From Nematostella vectensis (lineage: Eukaryota > Cnidaria > Anthozoa > Actiniaria > Edwardsiidae): a stretch of DNA of 64,000 nucleotides. The notes beneath the pieces are model-generated. The model searched no databases and was not told the origin of the DNA. It saw only the letters and a program-made list of their open reading frames with translations. This document shows, piece by piece, positions 45,511-59,294 of the stretch; the first letter of the stretch is position 1, and every line of letters begins with the position of its first letter. The DNA is taken from the NCBI RefSeq assembly GCF_932526225.1, contig NC_064048.1, positions 7,791,015 to 7,855,014 of the forward strand, written 5' to 3'. Position numbers and translations under genes: made by a program.

Positions 45511-47088
45511 TTTAATTCTAATCACACAGCAATAAACACAGCAAAAGCCTCTCGCAAACACTGCCAGTCTTGCTTGAAAATCACCCAATATTGCTGGTCT
45601 AAAAATGTAGGCGCTTAAAGGGGCAGCGCATGTCTGGAGTCAGTGTTTATTGTAGGCTTTTAATTGTCTACAAAAAGTTGAACAGTTGAAGCTGTCAATG
45701 CCTTGTTGAAATAATATACAATATTTTATTGAAAGCTATGTTTATTGACAATTTTTGGTCATATCCTTTGAATTTAAGTCTCCCACATGTACCAAAGGCT
45801 CATAAGTCAATATTAGAATTTGACTGGGTCGGAGAGCTATTGCAAAGTTCTTACCATGACACTACCCCTTTAAACATTATTTTGGAAGGGTTCTGCGAAG
45901 TTCGTTCGTCAATATTTCCTCTGTCTTGCGGTCAGAATGAGACTTCAACAGCAATGCTGGCCGGTGTTTGTCCTGTTTTCACGAGGCTTGGGTCGTATCG
46001 TTGAAGCCCGCCTATTCGACTTGCGTGACTTGTGGTTTTATTATCAATGAAACCACGTGAGATGTCTCAATCTCAGTAGTTAACTAAATTCGCCTGAATA
46101 ACAGTGAATCTCAATCCTTTCTACAGTTTAAACATCTTAATCTTATTTTTGAATTATCAAGTAATGAATAGAAAGTTGTAATTTGAAAAATGATCAAAGT
46201 TTCCCATATTCAAAACAAAACTAATACAGCATTGATTTCTTATGTGGTGTACATTTCTGGGGAATTCATAAGGACAAATACACAATGTTTTTGTTTCTCT
46301 CTCCCTCTTATTATGTAGGCCAGTATTTCCGATGAAATATATTCGGCTTTGATGTTTTGCCGTAAGCTACAGACGTTAGACTCCCACGCATTCATACTGA
46401 GTCATGTCTAGGCTAATTAGTCATTTCTGCATTTAACAACATTTTAAGTGTTTAATTGCCTTTCCACAAATGGAATATAAATTTCCAAATTTCATCACGT
46501 TTCATATCTTACATCAAACACGAAAAACAAGATTATTGGTTAAAACTAACAGAAACTAAAATATAACTGTTCTTTTAATTATCAGTGTTGTTTTCATTAT
46601 ATTTAAATATATAATCTTTATTGCAATTTTTAAAATAGATCATGCAACTCCAAAAATAAAAATGTCTCTTCTTATTTATTTATTTTCCAATAATCCTTGA
46701 AAAGATAGTTATTCTTCTACCATCTGATATGTGGCAGAGCTTTCCAATATCCGATACAATGTTTACGATAAAACTTTTTTCTTTTACTGCTTTTTTAATT
46801 GCACTAAGACATCATTCATATCCATCATATCTTAACCTAAAGCTAAACTGTGTTATGTCTCAAGGAAACATAACACACCTACGGGCCTATTTTAACCGGA
46901 CTCGTAATCTTAATTAGCCTACGCGTAGTCGCTTGCATAACCTGTCATTCTATGATGACCCTCGGTAACCTTGGTAACGAATGGAAGCTACGTGAGAGAA
47001 AACATTACTGTTTATGTTTTACAGTATTCCACTTGCTGATTTCATACGGGCTAGAAAGAACTAATAATTTACTACTTCCGATTTAAAA

Positions 47089-47451
47089 GCACGGGTGGCC
47101 TGGTGTGTTAGCGCGTCGACCTCTTACCGCTGTGGCCCAGGTTCGAATCCTGGCTCAAACTAGCCTGCTTGCAGGCGGTACTCGGTGTTATCATCGCGGA
47201 AAACCCTCTCCGTTCGATGATCGGGCGCCATATTGTATTCTAAGCCCGCGGAAAACCCTCTCCGTTCGATGATCGGGCGCCCGATCATCGAACGGAGAGG
47301 GTTTTCCGCGATGATAACACCGAGTACCACCTGCAAGCAGGTTAGGATCAAACTGGGGGGATTTTTCAGGGTTCCTGCCTTGATTCGATTTTGTGTCACA
47401 AGTGACTTGAAGTTATGTTTCCAGTCTTCTCGGATAAGGACACTAAACCGT
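47089..47451 (+). mobile_element. tRNA-derived SINE split by a palindromic insertion
   Basis: The head (47089-47160) with GTTAGCGCGTCGACCTCTTA and GGTTCGAATCC and the tail (47347-47451) with GGGTTCCTGCCTTGATTCGA match the uninterrupted SINE at 2545-2777. Between them lies the inserted element 47161-47346. Confidence 0.85.
47161..47346. mobile_element. Palindromic element inserted into the SINE
   Basis: The arm from AGCCTGCTTGCAGG through CTCCGTTCGATGATCGGGCG is inverted at the right, ending CCTGCAAGCAGG. The segment CGGAAAACCCTCTCCGTTCG is present twice in the left half. TCAAACT occurs on both sides, giving a 7-8 bp target duplication of hAT type. Confidence 0.85.
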
Positions 47452-47879
47452 CGTTATTGGCCTTCTTTAAACTTCTATTCTCTGTTACCTCCTCCCTCTA
47501 TGGCTTACTGTGCATGGAAAATCCAAGTATGCACGGCATTCTATAATTAGCCTTCGGGCAACGTCTCCGCACCTAGAAGAGTGCTAAATGGTTTAATGGT
47601 TAAAGACACGCGAGCCTTTATCTTGCTGCTCCAAGGAACCTGGATATTACATTGGCTGTAAAGTGCATTAACTCTGCAGAAGGGAATTCTGGTTGTTGGC
47701 AAATTTTCAGGAGTCCTACTACTTGAAACGTTATGGATTGGCAAGAGACGTTATTAGAATTTTATCAATTGTAAAGAAAATTGGGCTGACGAAACGAAGT
47801 CAACAAATTAAACGCTTATTAAGCGCATATGTTGGCGGTTTTATCCAGTAAGAGTTCTTTTGTATTCCAATCTGAACTC

Positions 47880-48345
47880 AAGGTTCGAACCTAGGACCAC
47901 TGGAGACTCAAAGCCTCTGTATTTATTTCGCATCTTTTGGAAGCAATTTTCCAAAACATTTTCTTAATAATTTTCTTAATTTTTGCTAGCCGCAAGCATT
48001 TTTGCTTACGATCCGGCCGCGTGGATCGAACCCAGGACCTCCTGGAATATGAAAACTGATACATTATCCTTTTAACCCAAAAAAGATACACTAAGATTGC
48101 TATCTCGGGTAACTAACTCTTATTTATTTATTGAGGGATTGAAACCAATAGCTATTCTTTCATGGCTCTGTGGTGCTGCCAAAGGATCGAAGCTGGGACC
48201 TCTGGGAATGCAAAGACATGTATCAAAAGCTGAGGGCTATCTCGTGTATCTTGCTCTAAAAGTTTTTTAATTTTGAGGCCGATAACCAGTTCTTCTTGGT
48301 TGTCGCACGACCACAAGGATCGAGCCCAGGACCTTGTGAGACAAA
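47880..48345 (-). repeat. Tandem array of four tRNA-like (B-box) units
   Basis: GGATCGAACCCAGGACCT-like blocks occur at about 47882, 48024, 48184 and 48316, spaced 130-160 bases. Reversed, each reads like a tRNA B box and acceptor-side stem (AGGTCCTGGGTTCGATCC). No unit shows a full cloverleaf. They are best seen as tandem copies of a tRNA-derived repeat on the minus strand. Confidence 0.55.
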
Positions 48346-51138
48346 TCATATGAATAAATCCCGAAATAATTACCTAAGAGCAAAGAAGGTTTAATACTTA
48401 TTTTTTTTTTTACAAAAACTCAGTGAAATGAATGCCTTTTCACATTCAGCATTTCGCTAGGATGACAAAATGGCGGCTTTAAAAAACATAAGGGGGAGGG
48501 GTCATTGGAGTTCGCGGTATTACGGTATTAAGTAAAAATTCACCTCGGTATTTCGGTAAAATATGAAAAGGCTATGGTATTTCGATATTCTTATTTTACT
48601 CGGTACGCGTAATATGAGTCTAAAACACGCGAGATTTCAGGGAAACAAATTCTGAAATGAGGGGGGATCGGTATGATGTTTGTCTGCGGTATATGGGGAT
48701 ATGCAAATTAGTTTCACATCACGTCACGTCTTCTATCATATTGAGGTAAGCTACACTTTTTTTAGTGTGCTGAACGGAGAATCGTGTGACCTTTCCAAAA
48801 CAGATAGACATGTATTGTAGTATGCAGTAATACTAGTTTTTTTTTTTTTTTTTGGCGCGGAATTACCATGCGATTTTTGGACGCCGATACTCGAGGGTCC
48901 CCCGCAACACCTCTTTCCCCCAACACCCTATAAGCTCTCGCCAATAGCACAATGACATGCGGTAGCCCAGGGACCCGTGGAATATTCCCCCCTCTCGTAT
49001 GAACGCTAGTTCCTGATGCCCGTTTGATATCCCCCTCCCCCCTTGAAGTATTCATAGTCTATTTCTTACAGTCATATAAGAACTATTCCTGATTCCAGGC
49101 GATACACCCTCCCGGACTTTTTACCACGTCAAACGTAATAAAACATATCATCGTTTCCCATTTGGCGACATGTGATATTTCATTAAAAAATACATTCGAA
49201 GAAATCGCTGTGCTTTTTTCCTGTTTGTTTTTCCTTTGCTAATATGAATAACTGAAAAATGAAAATGCTTAATATTTCATAAGCCACTTTAGCTGAATTA
49301 TGGTTGTACAAATTTGCTATGAATACATAAATTCATCCAGAGTGTTTTTCGAGCATCGGTTTCACTAAGTCGCGTCTGTTTGGGTTTGCCAGCGACGTGC
49401 ACGCATGCGCAGTGAATGTGTTTCAAAATCTCTCGTCGTTTCGGCCTCAACTTTGTTGCTTTTTTGATGATAGTCTTTCTTCTATTGTCTTTATCTAGCT
49501 ATTCCTTTTAATGCCCATCCCCTCTTGTTTCTGTTCCTCCCTTTAATCTTTTCGTTGTTCCGTTTATACTTTTCCTATTTAATCTCGATCACTTGTTTAG
49601 ATTAAAAACTGGGTATGACTGCAGACAGTTCAAAATTCAATTCTGTCTAGGCTAGGAAAATCATCAACTTGTTCTTGAGCAAAGATTTATTCATAACACT
49701 ATTTGCCCATTGTAATATTATCAAGATATAATAGCCAAAAATAGCCGGGAATTTTCTTTGACAAGGAGACGGTAGCTAATGGATTACTTTTAAAGAGGAG
49801 GGACGGCTTTTGTTGTAAGATATTCAGAAGCAAAAATAACCCTGATGAAACGATAGGCTCTTATGAAAGTAGGTTTAGTGTCTTGAAGTCTGATAAAAAT
49901 ATCGTGGCAGGACGATGCCAGGCGACACTTGGCGGGAAAACTTTAGGAAATGCTTTTCTTTGAAAGCAAAGATATTATAGTTATAGATGAACGGTTACCT
50001 AGTCTCTATGGCGCTATCTTCAAAACAATATTCAATCTTTTTGGCACCAACAAAACAAAACAGATCATTTTAGCGACAATGTTTTCATTTAACTCAAGAT
50101 AAATAATATTGCTATTGCTTTACATACAAGTAATAGGAACTAGATTATCTCAGCAGGCGATTTTTTACAAGAACACATTTATTTCGTTTCTTCTTATGAG
50201 GAGAAATTAATTTCCCCCATAATCTTGAAAAAGTGCAATGCTCTCCTCCTCCTGTGTTCTTCTATTGTATATAATAAGGATTCAACCTATCTTTTGAATA
50301 TTAATGCCTTATCTTTAAGATTTCACTGCGGTTTTTTCTAGTCTTTGTCAGGTCTGGAATAATTGAATATACAAAAAAGCAGATTTTAAAAATGGCTAAC
50401 TGTAGACCCTTTTTGGATTATTTGGTAAACTAAATGAATTTTCCACGTTTTTTTTCATTCTGTTTTATGACAATTGATAAATAAAATAAGAATGTATATA
50501 CTTCTCAATTAGAGAGATATCTTTCGGCGCTGGCTTCCTTCTTTTGGCTTCTTTTCGGCGATGGATAATAGCCTTTAAATAACACATTTATAATACAATT
50601 TATAATACAATTTATTTCTGATATGGCATAACCTCTATATAACGGACACCTCGGATCTCTGGCAGTTTAAAGACTAGTTTGTACTTTTGATTCTATACTT
50701 TGCTTTACGTTAAACGTACAATCGACAATCTGTTGGAAACTTTGTTTTCTTTGGGTGCCCCCTTTTTTCTTCTATGTTCGTTTTACCATCCGTGCTGACT
50801 AACCTTAGCTGAATGAACAAGCGCGTACACAGGGGGTGTGATAAAGATGGGAGACGTAAATTGATTGAATAGTTGCGAATATACAAATTTTACTGCACTT
50901 TCAATGAAATAGATAATAATGAAAACTCTAAATACATGTTCAAGTCGCTTGATACGAGATGAGCACGGTACGAGAAAATATACTCATATGTGGAATAACA
51001 AATATCTTAACAAAATAAACCTTTGATTATTATTTTGGTTGTTTTAAGTTCGTGTGCTTTGAGTACTCCCGTAATAAAGATAAAATAGCATCTATCAGAG
51101 GAAGGGGGCACCCCTTACGACTATAGCTATGCTGATGT

Positions 51139-51512
51139 GACAGAGCAAAAAAATGGCAAGTTTTTCCAAAATAAGGTCTCGGTAAGCTTGAATTTTTTGC
51201 ATAGAGGTTCCTTATGTTATGTAAACCAACATATCAAAATAATTTTTTTTTCTAATGGATTCATCTTCGAGATACGAGGCTTGAAGTGCAATTTTCAAAT
51301 GTTCAAAGTATGAATTCTCCTCGTTTTTAGGGAGAAGTCGGGCTCTGATCAGAAATTAAGCCAACTTTGCTGGCTAATATCTAAATTTCATATCTTCTAA
51401 ATTTCTTTAAAATTTGGAATTAAGCTTTTGGTCAGAGGAACTCCTTCTATGCGGAATCTTGAGCTTATATATTAAGAATTGGACAATTTCATGACATTTT
51501 TTTTCTCTGTCT
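51139..51512 (+). repeat. Dispersed repeat, copy 2 (partner at 42617-43002)
   Basis: Same-orientation copy, ending in TTTTTTTTCTCTGTCTGCTG where the partner continues to the exon 2 CAG acceptor. No exon follows here. Confidence 0.9.
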
Positions 51513-54179
51513 GCTGATGTTGGCGTTGTTTGCAGGGGGCTTTTCACAGCGGCTTCTTTCACTTTTTTCACTAATCTTGAGTAAAACCACTGTGTACGGA
51601 GCAGCTTCTGTCATAACCAAGTCTTTATTTAGAAAGAGGAGGAGAGTGAAAATGACTGCAGGGAGATTTTTATAAAAGGAAGGGGTTTGTTATATTCCAT
51701 TAGAAATAACTGCTTTGAAAATGGAGGAGGAGGGGGGGGGGGGGGGGTGGTGTGAGTGTTTTTTTGTGGATATTAAAAAAGCGATGAAAAATTGCTTTGA
51801 ATATCCGAAAAATCGCCTTACATTACGATCAAACCATGAAAACTGAGACAGATCTGACACTAATAGTGTGCAGATCAGCATCTGGTCTTTGTTAGTGCAA
51901 CTTAGATAAGATGCAGCAGATTCACAAGGTCCCATCTTTATCCTAAGAGATTCCGCGCACAATAGTAGTAATTCTGTTGTAGAACTGTTCTTTGCCAAAA
52001 CCAGCAATTATGGTTTTGATAGCTCTTTGGGGCCTCGAATAGATCTGACAGACATTGAATAAATACAAACTAGAGAACCCGGAGACATTATGCGCAGAGT
52101 CGAAAAACCTAAATACACATACTACAAATCAGCAGTCGTGTCATTTCTGCAACCTTAAGGTGATCGCGAAGGCTTTATATCTGCTCAGAGTATAGGTCTA
52201 AATTCTTTGCGTCAGTGAATACGAAACACAACAAACAGCCTCACGTACGTGTTATTCAAGCGAAGAACACGTGCATCAGTTAGGGCCACAAACGGAAACG
52301 CTCGAATCGGTTGATATATTTTTTTCAAATTCCGAGCTTCTGAGGTTACAGTTGAGCTACCTTGCCACACAATCAAATAAGCCTTTGTTTTCTTCCCTTG
52401 GGACGTGCCTGGATATGGCTAGCATTTATTTGAGAGAGGTCTGTCCCTAAAAGCTTTAACAGAACGCTCTTGAAGATCACACAAAGTGTTGTGAAGAACG
52501 GGTCAAGACGACGCAAACAAAACTCACCCCACGGTTGCGCTACACAAGTGCAATTAAATACAACATAAACACCAATAAACACGTACTTTAAAACACCTAC
52601 CGACCGACTCAGCCCATAGTTTATTATCAAGGCATTAATCTGGTTAATTTGATTCTGATATTTCGCCTTGTTTTGTTGTTGTAATATTTGCACTTAAGTG
52701 TGTTGTGTGGATAGTGCGCCTACGAGATCAAATTAGTGTTTTATCGCCGCGCTCATGCCTTCACCAATTGACTATTTGCATAAGACGAAATCTCTGGGGA
52801 GCATTGATAATGGAGTCAGTTTTATTACCTAGCTGCTTCCTGTGTTTGGCACCTGAAATCGCATTTTGATGGGATTGTCAAACATTTCATTTTCCATCTC
52901 AAAATACTAATCAAATTCACAGCTTTCGACCCTTGAAACGCCAGACAAATAGCGCACCCTTCCCTCACGACGTGATTATAGCTAGCAGCACCGAGTGGAT
53001 GCATGAATAAACACACTGTCAGTTATAGCCAATTTACTCCCTTCACTTTGCTTAAGTGGATGGAAAACGTCCGTGGAATATTCGCGCGGTAGCCCAAATA
53101 GTTCGTCTCCTGTGAATAAACATTGATGTGTTTATGTATGGCCTAAGAAGTCTAGAGACAAGAGCACAGAGGTTAGAATACGAGATTCCATAGGCTTAGA
53201 AGACACGGGCTTAGAAAACATTGTGAGCAGCGCTGTTGGACCGTACATTAATTAACCACCCCGCCGACTCCGGAGCAGCAAACAAATTCACTTTGGCGCT
53301 TGGAAATTGCACGGCTGCACATCGACTAATGGTTACGTGTTCTCTTATTGGCTGAGCTACGTCCGGTTTTCCTACGAAGGTCTTGGCCGTGGAAAAGGCT
53401 TTTAAGACTTAATTAGCACAGATGAGGGATCAGAACGTTCGCGGGCTTTATCAGCAGTGACAAGTATAATTTATTGGTGCGCAAGGAGGCAAGCGTCAGA
53501 GCTGTGAGCACAATTTGGAACACCTGATCAGAAGGAGTAATCGTATCAGAGAAAGGAACGAATCGAATACGGGCAAACAATCCAGTGTGAAAGCTGCGGT
53601 CAACCGACTTCTCCTTTTGCCTGCAAAATGAATGCACACGCGACTCTAATCTCGTAACCACGAGTAATTGAGAGAATTGGAAGCGAAAACGCGCCACGGT
53701 AGCGGACTTCTTGCTTTTGTACGAGTGATCGCGAAGGCGTAGAAATCGAACAAGTGATCGTGGGGAATTTCTAACCGGCTCGTTGCGTCAAAAGAGGCGA
53801 ACGTATTCTATGATTTAGTATTCATATCGCCTATAGTTCTGTCACCGAAGACGGGTTAATTATTTGAGGGTATCAGTACAGGGCTCGAGTGGACGAGCCC
53901 CAAGGTAGTATTATCAGTGTCTTTCAACACTCTCTATGTGGAGTGTTCCAAGCTGATCACTACACGTTCACAAATTACTCGTCTTAAATTCGCGCATTTC
54001 TACGGGGCCGAGGAAAATAAATGAACAAGTGAGAAAAGGACCTTAGCAGTGTTAATTACCCAGAGTGCTTTGTAGCTTGGAAGTCACGGTACACAATGCA
54101 TGCTGGACCGGCCAACCTCCACACGCCGACTCCAGCTTCGAGTCAAGGTTGTTTGTGTTTTCGTCGTTCCAACTCCAAA

Positions 54180-54475
54180 ATGGGGAGCTTGCGGGAGTTG
54201 CAACATGCATTACAGGAAAAGAACAGTGAGCTTAAGATGAAGGATTCACGGATTATGGCGCTGGAGCAAGAACTCAGGCGGAAAGATGAGTTGATTCGCA
54301 GGCTGGAAAGCGAACTCGATAAATATCGCTCCGTGTTGCAACCTCCTGCAAGCGCTGGTCCGGGGGGAAGGAGTCGTGCTCGGAACCAACGGCAGGGTAT
54401 TTCGGCCGAACCGCAAAGCGCGAAGCAAGTAGCCGACAGCTCTAAGCCGCTCCAGCGCCATCCTAAAAACTCCAG
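54180..54475 (+). CDS. PRKG1: PKG (PRKG1-like), short isoform first exon, I-beta-like
   Basis: Alternative first coding exon of the same kinase. The start at 54180 (MGSLRELQHALQEKN) matches the start of vertebrate PKG I-beta (MGTLRDLQYALQEK) and is preferred over the in-frame ATG at 54096, which adds 28 unconserved residues. Residues 3-53 are a leucine-zipper coiled coil ending ELDKYRSVL, again as in I-beta. RQGISAEPQ at 71-79 is the pseudosubstrate. The exon ends after residue 98 in phase 2 (TCC AG|GTTTGA) and joins the same shared exon (59295) as the long form, through an AGA codon. This is clear evidence for mutually exclusive N-termini from two promoters. The upstream 1.5 kb is CpG-rich and lacks a clear TATA box. 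Confidence 0.88.
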
Positions 54476-57400
54476 GTTTGAAACTATTTGTTTGATACGT
54501 TCAGCAAATGTCTATCTAACCCAGTTTTACGTTGTTGTCTCTTCTTATTTATGTCGCCGTAATATCATTTCCTCTGCGTCTAGAAAGATCAACCCGTAAG
54601 TTTTAATAACATATCTGCTCCTATCGGTTCTGTCAATAGCTATCCCGATGTTGTGGCTTGTGTGTTAAGGGCAATTGTGCCTTGCCGGGCTCTCACAGGC
54701 TTAAATGTGTGTATTTATGGTGTAAAGGAGTGATCCGTCCGCCACTTCCAATAGTATCGAGTTGACTGTTCTCTCGCTCTTCGCTGTAAGGTCAGCAAAG
54801 TATCTTGCATACGACGTCTCGGAGGTTTTGTAAGGAGATACAAGCGCGATCGTAAAGCGAGAGAAATTCGATCACACTGTCTCTGTCGCTACATTAGGAC
54901 AACGAAATACCGTCCACACTACACTTTTCACTCTAAATAACCCCATAACTATTATAAAGCAACCGCCAGGGACCAGCTCCCGTCGGGTAAGTAGCATCCA
55001 TTGCTATAATACGGGTATACTATACGGTGTTCATTTATTATCAGGCGATTACTAAGCTGGCCAAAAGCGCGCGCTCGTAACCCTGCGAGCTCGAATTTCG
55101 GGCTTTCTTATCCGAGTTAAATAAATCACATTTTAAGACATAACCCTCTCGGATCAGCAAGGAATTTCCCGTTTTACTACTCGTTGTATCCAGCGAAAAT
55201 CACGATGTTCCCATCTGACATAAATGTAATTCTCATTACTTTTAGATCAAGGTCTCGATTTTGCAATCTTATTATTACACAGTAGAATCCAACATTGTAA
55301 TGCGAATTTTCTGGTCTTTTAAGCCAATTCTTTTAGACGTTATTATAGAAAGTGCCCCTGGACTCACGAATCCCTTGTTTGTTATTATGCACACGAAGGG
55401 AGGAATATTCGATTAGGAACGGAGAGTAGTTCCCGAAAAATGCCTAACAGTTGGTATTTAGATAGAACTATTGGAGGCTTAGCGTATTGTTTGGAGTAAC
55501 TATGCTTATTGAATGTACGCGATTTTCTATGAGAAAGACCTTAGTTACCGAGATATATAAGTAACTTAAAGCTCATGTCGAAAATGCCAGCGATAAGAAT
55601 GAACCATATGATCAAACTGCAGATAAATGCAAGTTATACTGCTTGAACATCGTAAGGTTGGCGCAAATCTGCCGCTTAAAGCCAAGCTCGGTCGATATAC
55701 TTGACTTCAAAAAGAGATATTAGCTCGTCAAGAATGGGGTTTAATTTCCCCTAAGAGGAGGCGAAAGAAGATGGCATCTCGAATTCGTTTATGAAATAGA
55801 CTTATTAGTTAAGTAGGTTTGAAGTTCTTTTAACGAGCATAAAGAACAATGTTATTCAACGCACAATACTAGCACTTGTATTTGAACGAGCATGGAACAC
55901 ACCAACCCAATCGTTGAAGCTATAACAGCGGTTACTACCTCTCTTTTGATCAAATTCAAATATTTTTCATTTTAACACCCTTTGTGATTAAGACCACAAA
56001 ACCACGAAATATTAAGAGAAAAAAATGCCTCTGTTATCTACCCTAAGCCAAGCCAAATAATCTAGTGCACACTTTAATATTCACACTTCAGAGATTTGAA
56101 TACTGCACTAATAAATAACCAAGTAAAGTAGTATTTGGCAAACCAATGACACTTCGAATTGCGTTAATGACCGTAAAAATGTTTCAATTTCGATTAAAAT
56201 GCGTAATCACTTCTCAATGATGTTCACTTACCATTATGTGCCCTATAGAATGCACACATTTATGCCTTTTTTCTTGAATTGTTAACATATCTACCCCAAA
56301 TTATGATGCTTTTGTTGTATTTTGAGCCAAAATGTTTATATTTAGCCATAAAGACAATTTTGGTGTTTTGTAAAAAAAAACCTGGAGGAATTCACAGTGG
56401 TAGCTCGTGTTACAATTATAGAGACTAAGCCTTAAAAATGCAAACAATTGTCCTATGTCAGCAATACATTGTGCCTGTTGTTTGAAGATTGATAACAAAT
56501 GTTTCAGTAGTGATCAAAGCAATGGGAAATGTCTTCTCTAATATGGGTGAAGATGGTACTGTGACTCTTGTAAAATCAAGGATATACCCAAAGATATTAA
56601 GAATTACAGGCTAGCAATAAATAGCAATAAATAAATAATAGACAATTAGATACCAATAAATTTATTCCTAAATGCAAATTGTGAAAATTTGGAAAAAAAG
56701 GTTCTTGCTTGTTGCCATGGGTAGTGCTAAACATTTGGTGTATTATTGTATGCAATGCAAATCCATGTTTTCTTAGATGTCATGTCTCTACCTATGTGTT
56801 AACTCCTAGCTTTCAACTCAGAAGATTTCCTGTGACACACTGGTCATGTTATTGTATCTAATTCATAGCATAAACAAGAATCTATGGTTAATCTGCATTC
56901 AAAAAAGCCATTCAGCTTTAAAACATATGACCAACACACATTCTACTATATAGCCATGTTGGTAACCATCATCTATGTTTTTATATGTTTTGTTTTTACA
57001 TTTTTTTTTAAGAAAATAGGAAATATTACTAAATCCACCAAAAGATTCCAACACCCTTATTGTATTGTTCTAAAATTTTTAAATCTTGTTTCTGGCATGT
57101 TAAGATTAAATCCTTTTCCAGTATTTTGTCTAACTGGTGACTCTATCTGATTCATGGTTTTTGTGGGCTCGTAGTAAACCATACTGCTTCATACAATGAC
57201 TCTTGAAAAATAATGTGACATTTTTTTTTCTCTGATCTTCCATGGCAATGGAAGTAACTTGTTCTTAGTATATGTGCAAGAATGTATTTGATACCCTAAA
57301 CAGATTGAGAAATATTTGCTGTCATGAATAAAGTTTTTTTTTTCATCAGTTTTCATGCTACTAACTTAATGCAAGTATGATTAATCTTTTTGAAGAAGGT

Positions 57401-59294
57401 GTTCTATTGAACTAGTGGACCATAACAATATAGGACCCAGGCTTTGTAATGCATAAAATTGAAATGAAGCTTAATTAGCTATGCTCATTCAAGTGTAACT
57501 AATCTTTTCAAAGAAAATCTTATCTTTGTGCAATAATATAAAGAGTGACATCTACTGAATTATGGCTTTGCCAAAATGTCAAATCAAGCATAGCATAGCA
57601 TATTAAGTGTGCAGTTCCAATAATCCTTTCACATTCTTGTGATATTTAAGGATAAACCATTGTAATACATCTTGCAAATTTAGCCAGTTCATTGTTGCCC
57701 TTGACCATGGCATAAACCACAAGTCTTTATTGACTTAAAAAAATCTGATTTTTATTGCTTCAAGAACAAGAGAAAAATCCATTAAATTCAAAAGACAAAG
57801 AGAACCCTGGCAATTACTAAGTGGTAATAGTCTGTTTTTTGTTCATTGTTAGACCTGCTTTATTTCCAAGCTTTAAAGAGTTTACAATGTATAGTTATAA
57901 AAAGAAACAGATTCCTGTAGTTTTACCCAGCAATGCCCGTAAAGAGTTTGTTAGAATACACCAAGAAATACTGGAAATGTTTAGAATGGACATATTGTAA
58001 TAAAAAAGTCTTTCACAATTGTTTTTCAGCTTTCAATTTTTTTCTTTCCAATGTGTTCTTCTAATGTGATGAGATAGTTTAACAAATCTGAAACATGTCT
58101 ACTAAATAAAGACATACCAAGTACAAATCACTATCAAGACAAATAATTTGATGGCCTAATTTGTAACTTATTTACCCAACAACTTCTGGTTTAGGTCTTG
58201 GCTTAGTCCTCTTTTAAAATCTGCATATAAGGATAAGAAATTTTGATTGACCTTATTGTTCAAAGTATCATCCATTTTATAGTTCAATTCGAAAGAAAGT
58301 ATAAAGCTTAAATATTGTTATCAGGAGGTCTTTTAGTACATATGTATATATCAAACATGAACAGATTATGGTAGTTAATACTCTTTTAAATTTGGTAATT
58401 TGGCTAGTATAATGGTAAGATGAGTTCATGATTCCAGACAATATGTACTCAACTGTAGTCTATTAATTAATAATTCTGATAATCTTTTTAGTAAGTTTTT
58501 TTTATTGATTATTTATATTGTTTCAGACTTTTTATTGGTTTTACATGAGGACTTTTAATTGGGTACCTTTTAGTGCAAAGATTACATAAAAGACAACACT
58601 GGATGTCCTTAAAAGCATAAGCAAAAAAACATTGACGCACATGTGGGAAGTGTAATTATCTGACAGCTATCTTTGTCATTTTTTTGCCATATTGAACCAT
58701 TTTATGTCATTACCTATAATGATATATCTTGCATCAATCAGTCTAAATCCAAATGCTGTAGGAGGGATTAAAAAGAGTAATGTTTCAAATCTTTTTTGGC
58801 TGTGATTTCTTAATGGCCTGATATGATTGATTATGTCATAACAGCATGTCAAATGTCACCTCTCTTGATTTCAGTCATGATGTCAATTATGCAGTTGTCA
58901 CTTCTTTGAAGCCAAGTTCATAGGAAACCTGATAATTATCTACCCATGTGTTTGCATTTTTTCCACATATTGAGCTATGCAGCTGCTACTTTTGAGGTTT
59001 CAAATAGAATTCAACTACTAAACACCTAATTTAAAGATACCTCACATATACATTTTCATTCTCTTACCTGTATTTAATTGGTAATTTCTTTCCTGGATTT
59101 ATCCATATGCTACTTACATTGCAACTCTTTCGGTTTGTATTTCTCCTTGTGCAACATATAGCAGCCATCTTGAAACCACAGGAAACCCAACTTCCACAGG
59201 GTGCCCAATGACTACTACAGGCAACCCAAGATTTAGTCCACTTATCTCTCAATAATGAAGGATGTTTGAAATATTTTTTTTGCTATTTTTTTAG
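54476..59294 (+). other. PKG intron before the shared exons
   Basis: About 4.8 kb. The first 1.4 kb contains CpG; from about 56000 on it is strongly AT-rich and nearly CpG-free, like other introns of expressed genes here. No transposon or exon was recognised; several frames, such as 56884-57150, are low-complexity. Confidence 0.6.

Larger units (their letters stand above)
45268..54179 (+). other. PKG intron between the two alternative N-terminal regions
   Basis: About 8.9 kb that is intron for the long isoform and upstream region for the short one. It contains a CAT/ATC-rich microsatellite (about 45292-45510), a SINE with a nested palindrome (47089-47451), a tandem array of tRNA-like units (47880-48345), a T run at 48838-48854 and the second copy of a dispersed repeat (51139-51512). 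From about 52700 CpG becomes frequent, as expected near the short-isoform promoter. Open frames here lack recognisable motifs. Confidence 0.65.

Noticed and set aside
47130..47160. Possible tRNA gene (GGTTCGAATCC with an A-box-like stretch)
   Set aside because: The same head and tail occur at 2545-2777 and the cloverleaf is incomplete, so it is a tRNA-derived SINE.
53413..53697. 94-codon minus-strand frame upstream of the short PKG isoform
   Set aside because: Composition looks random; it lies in the presumed promoter/5' UTR region of a well-supported gene on the other strand.
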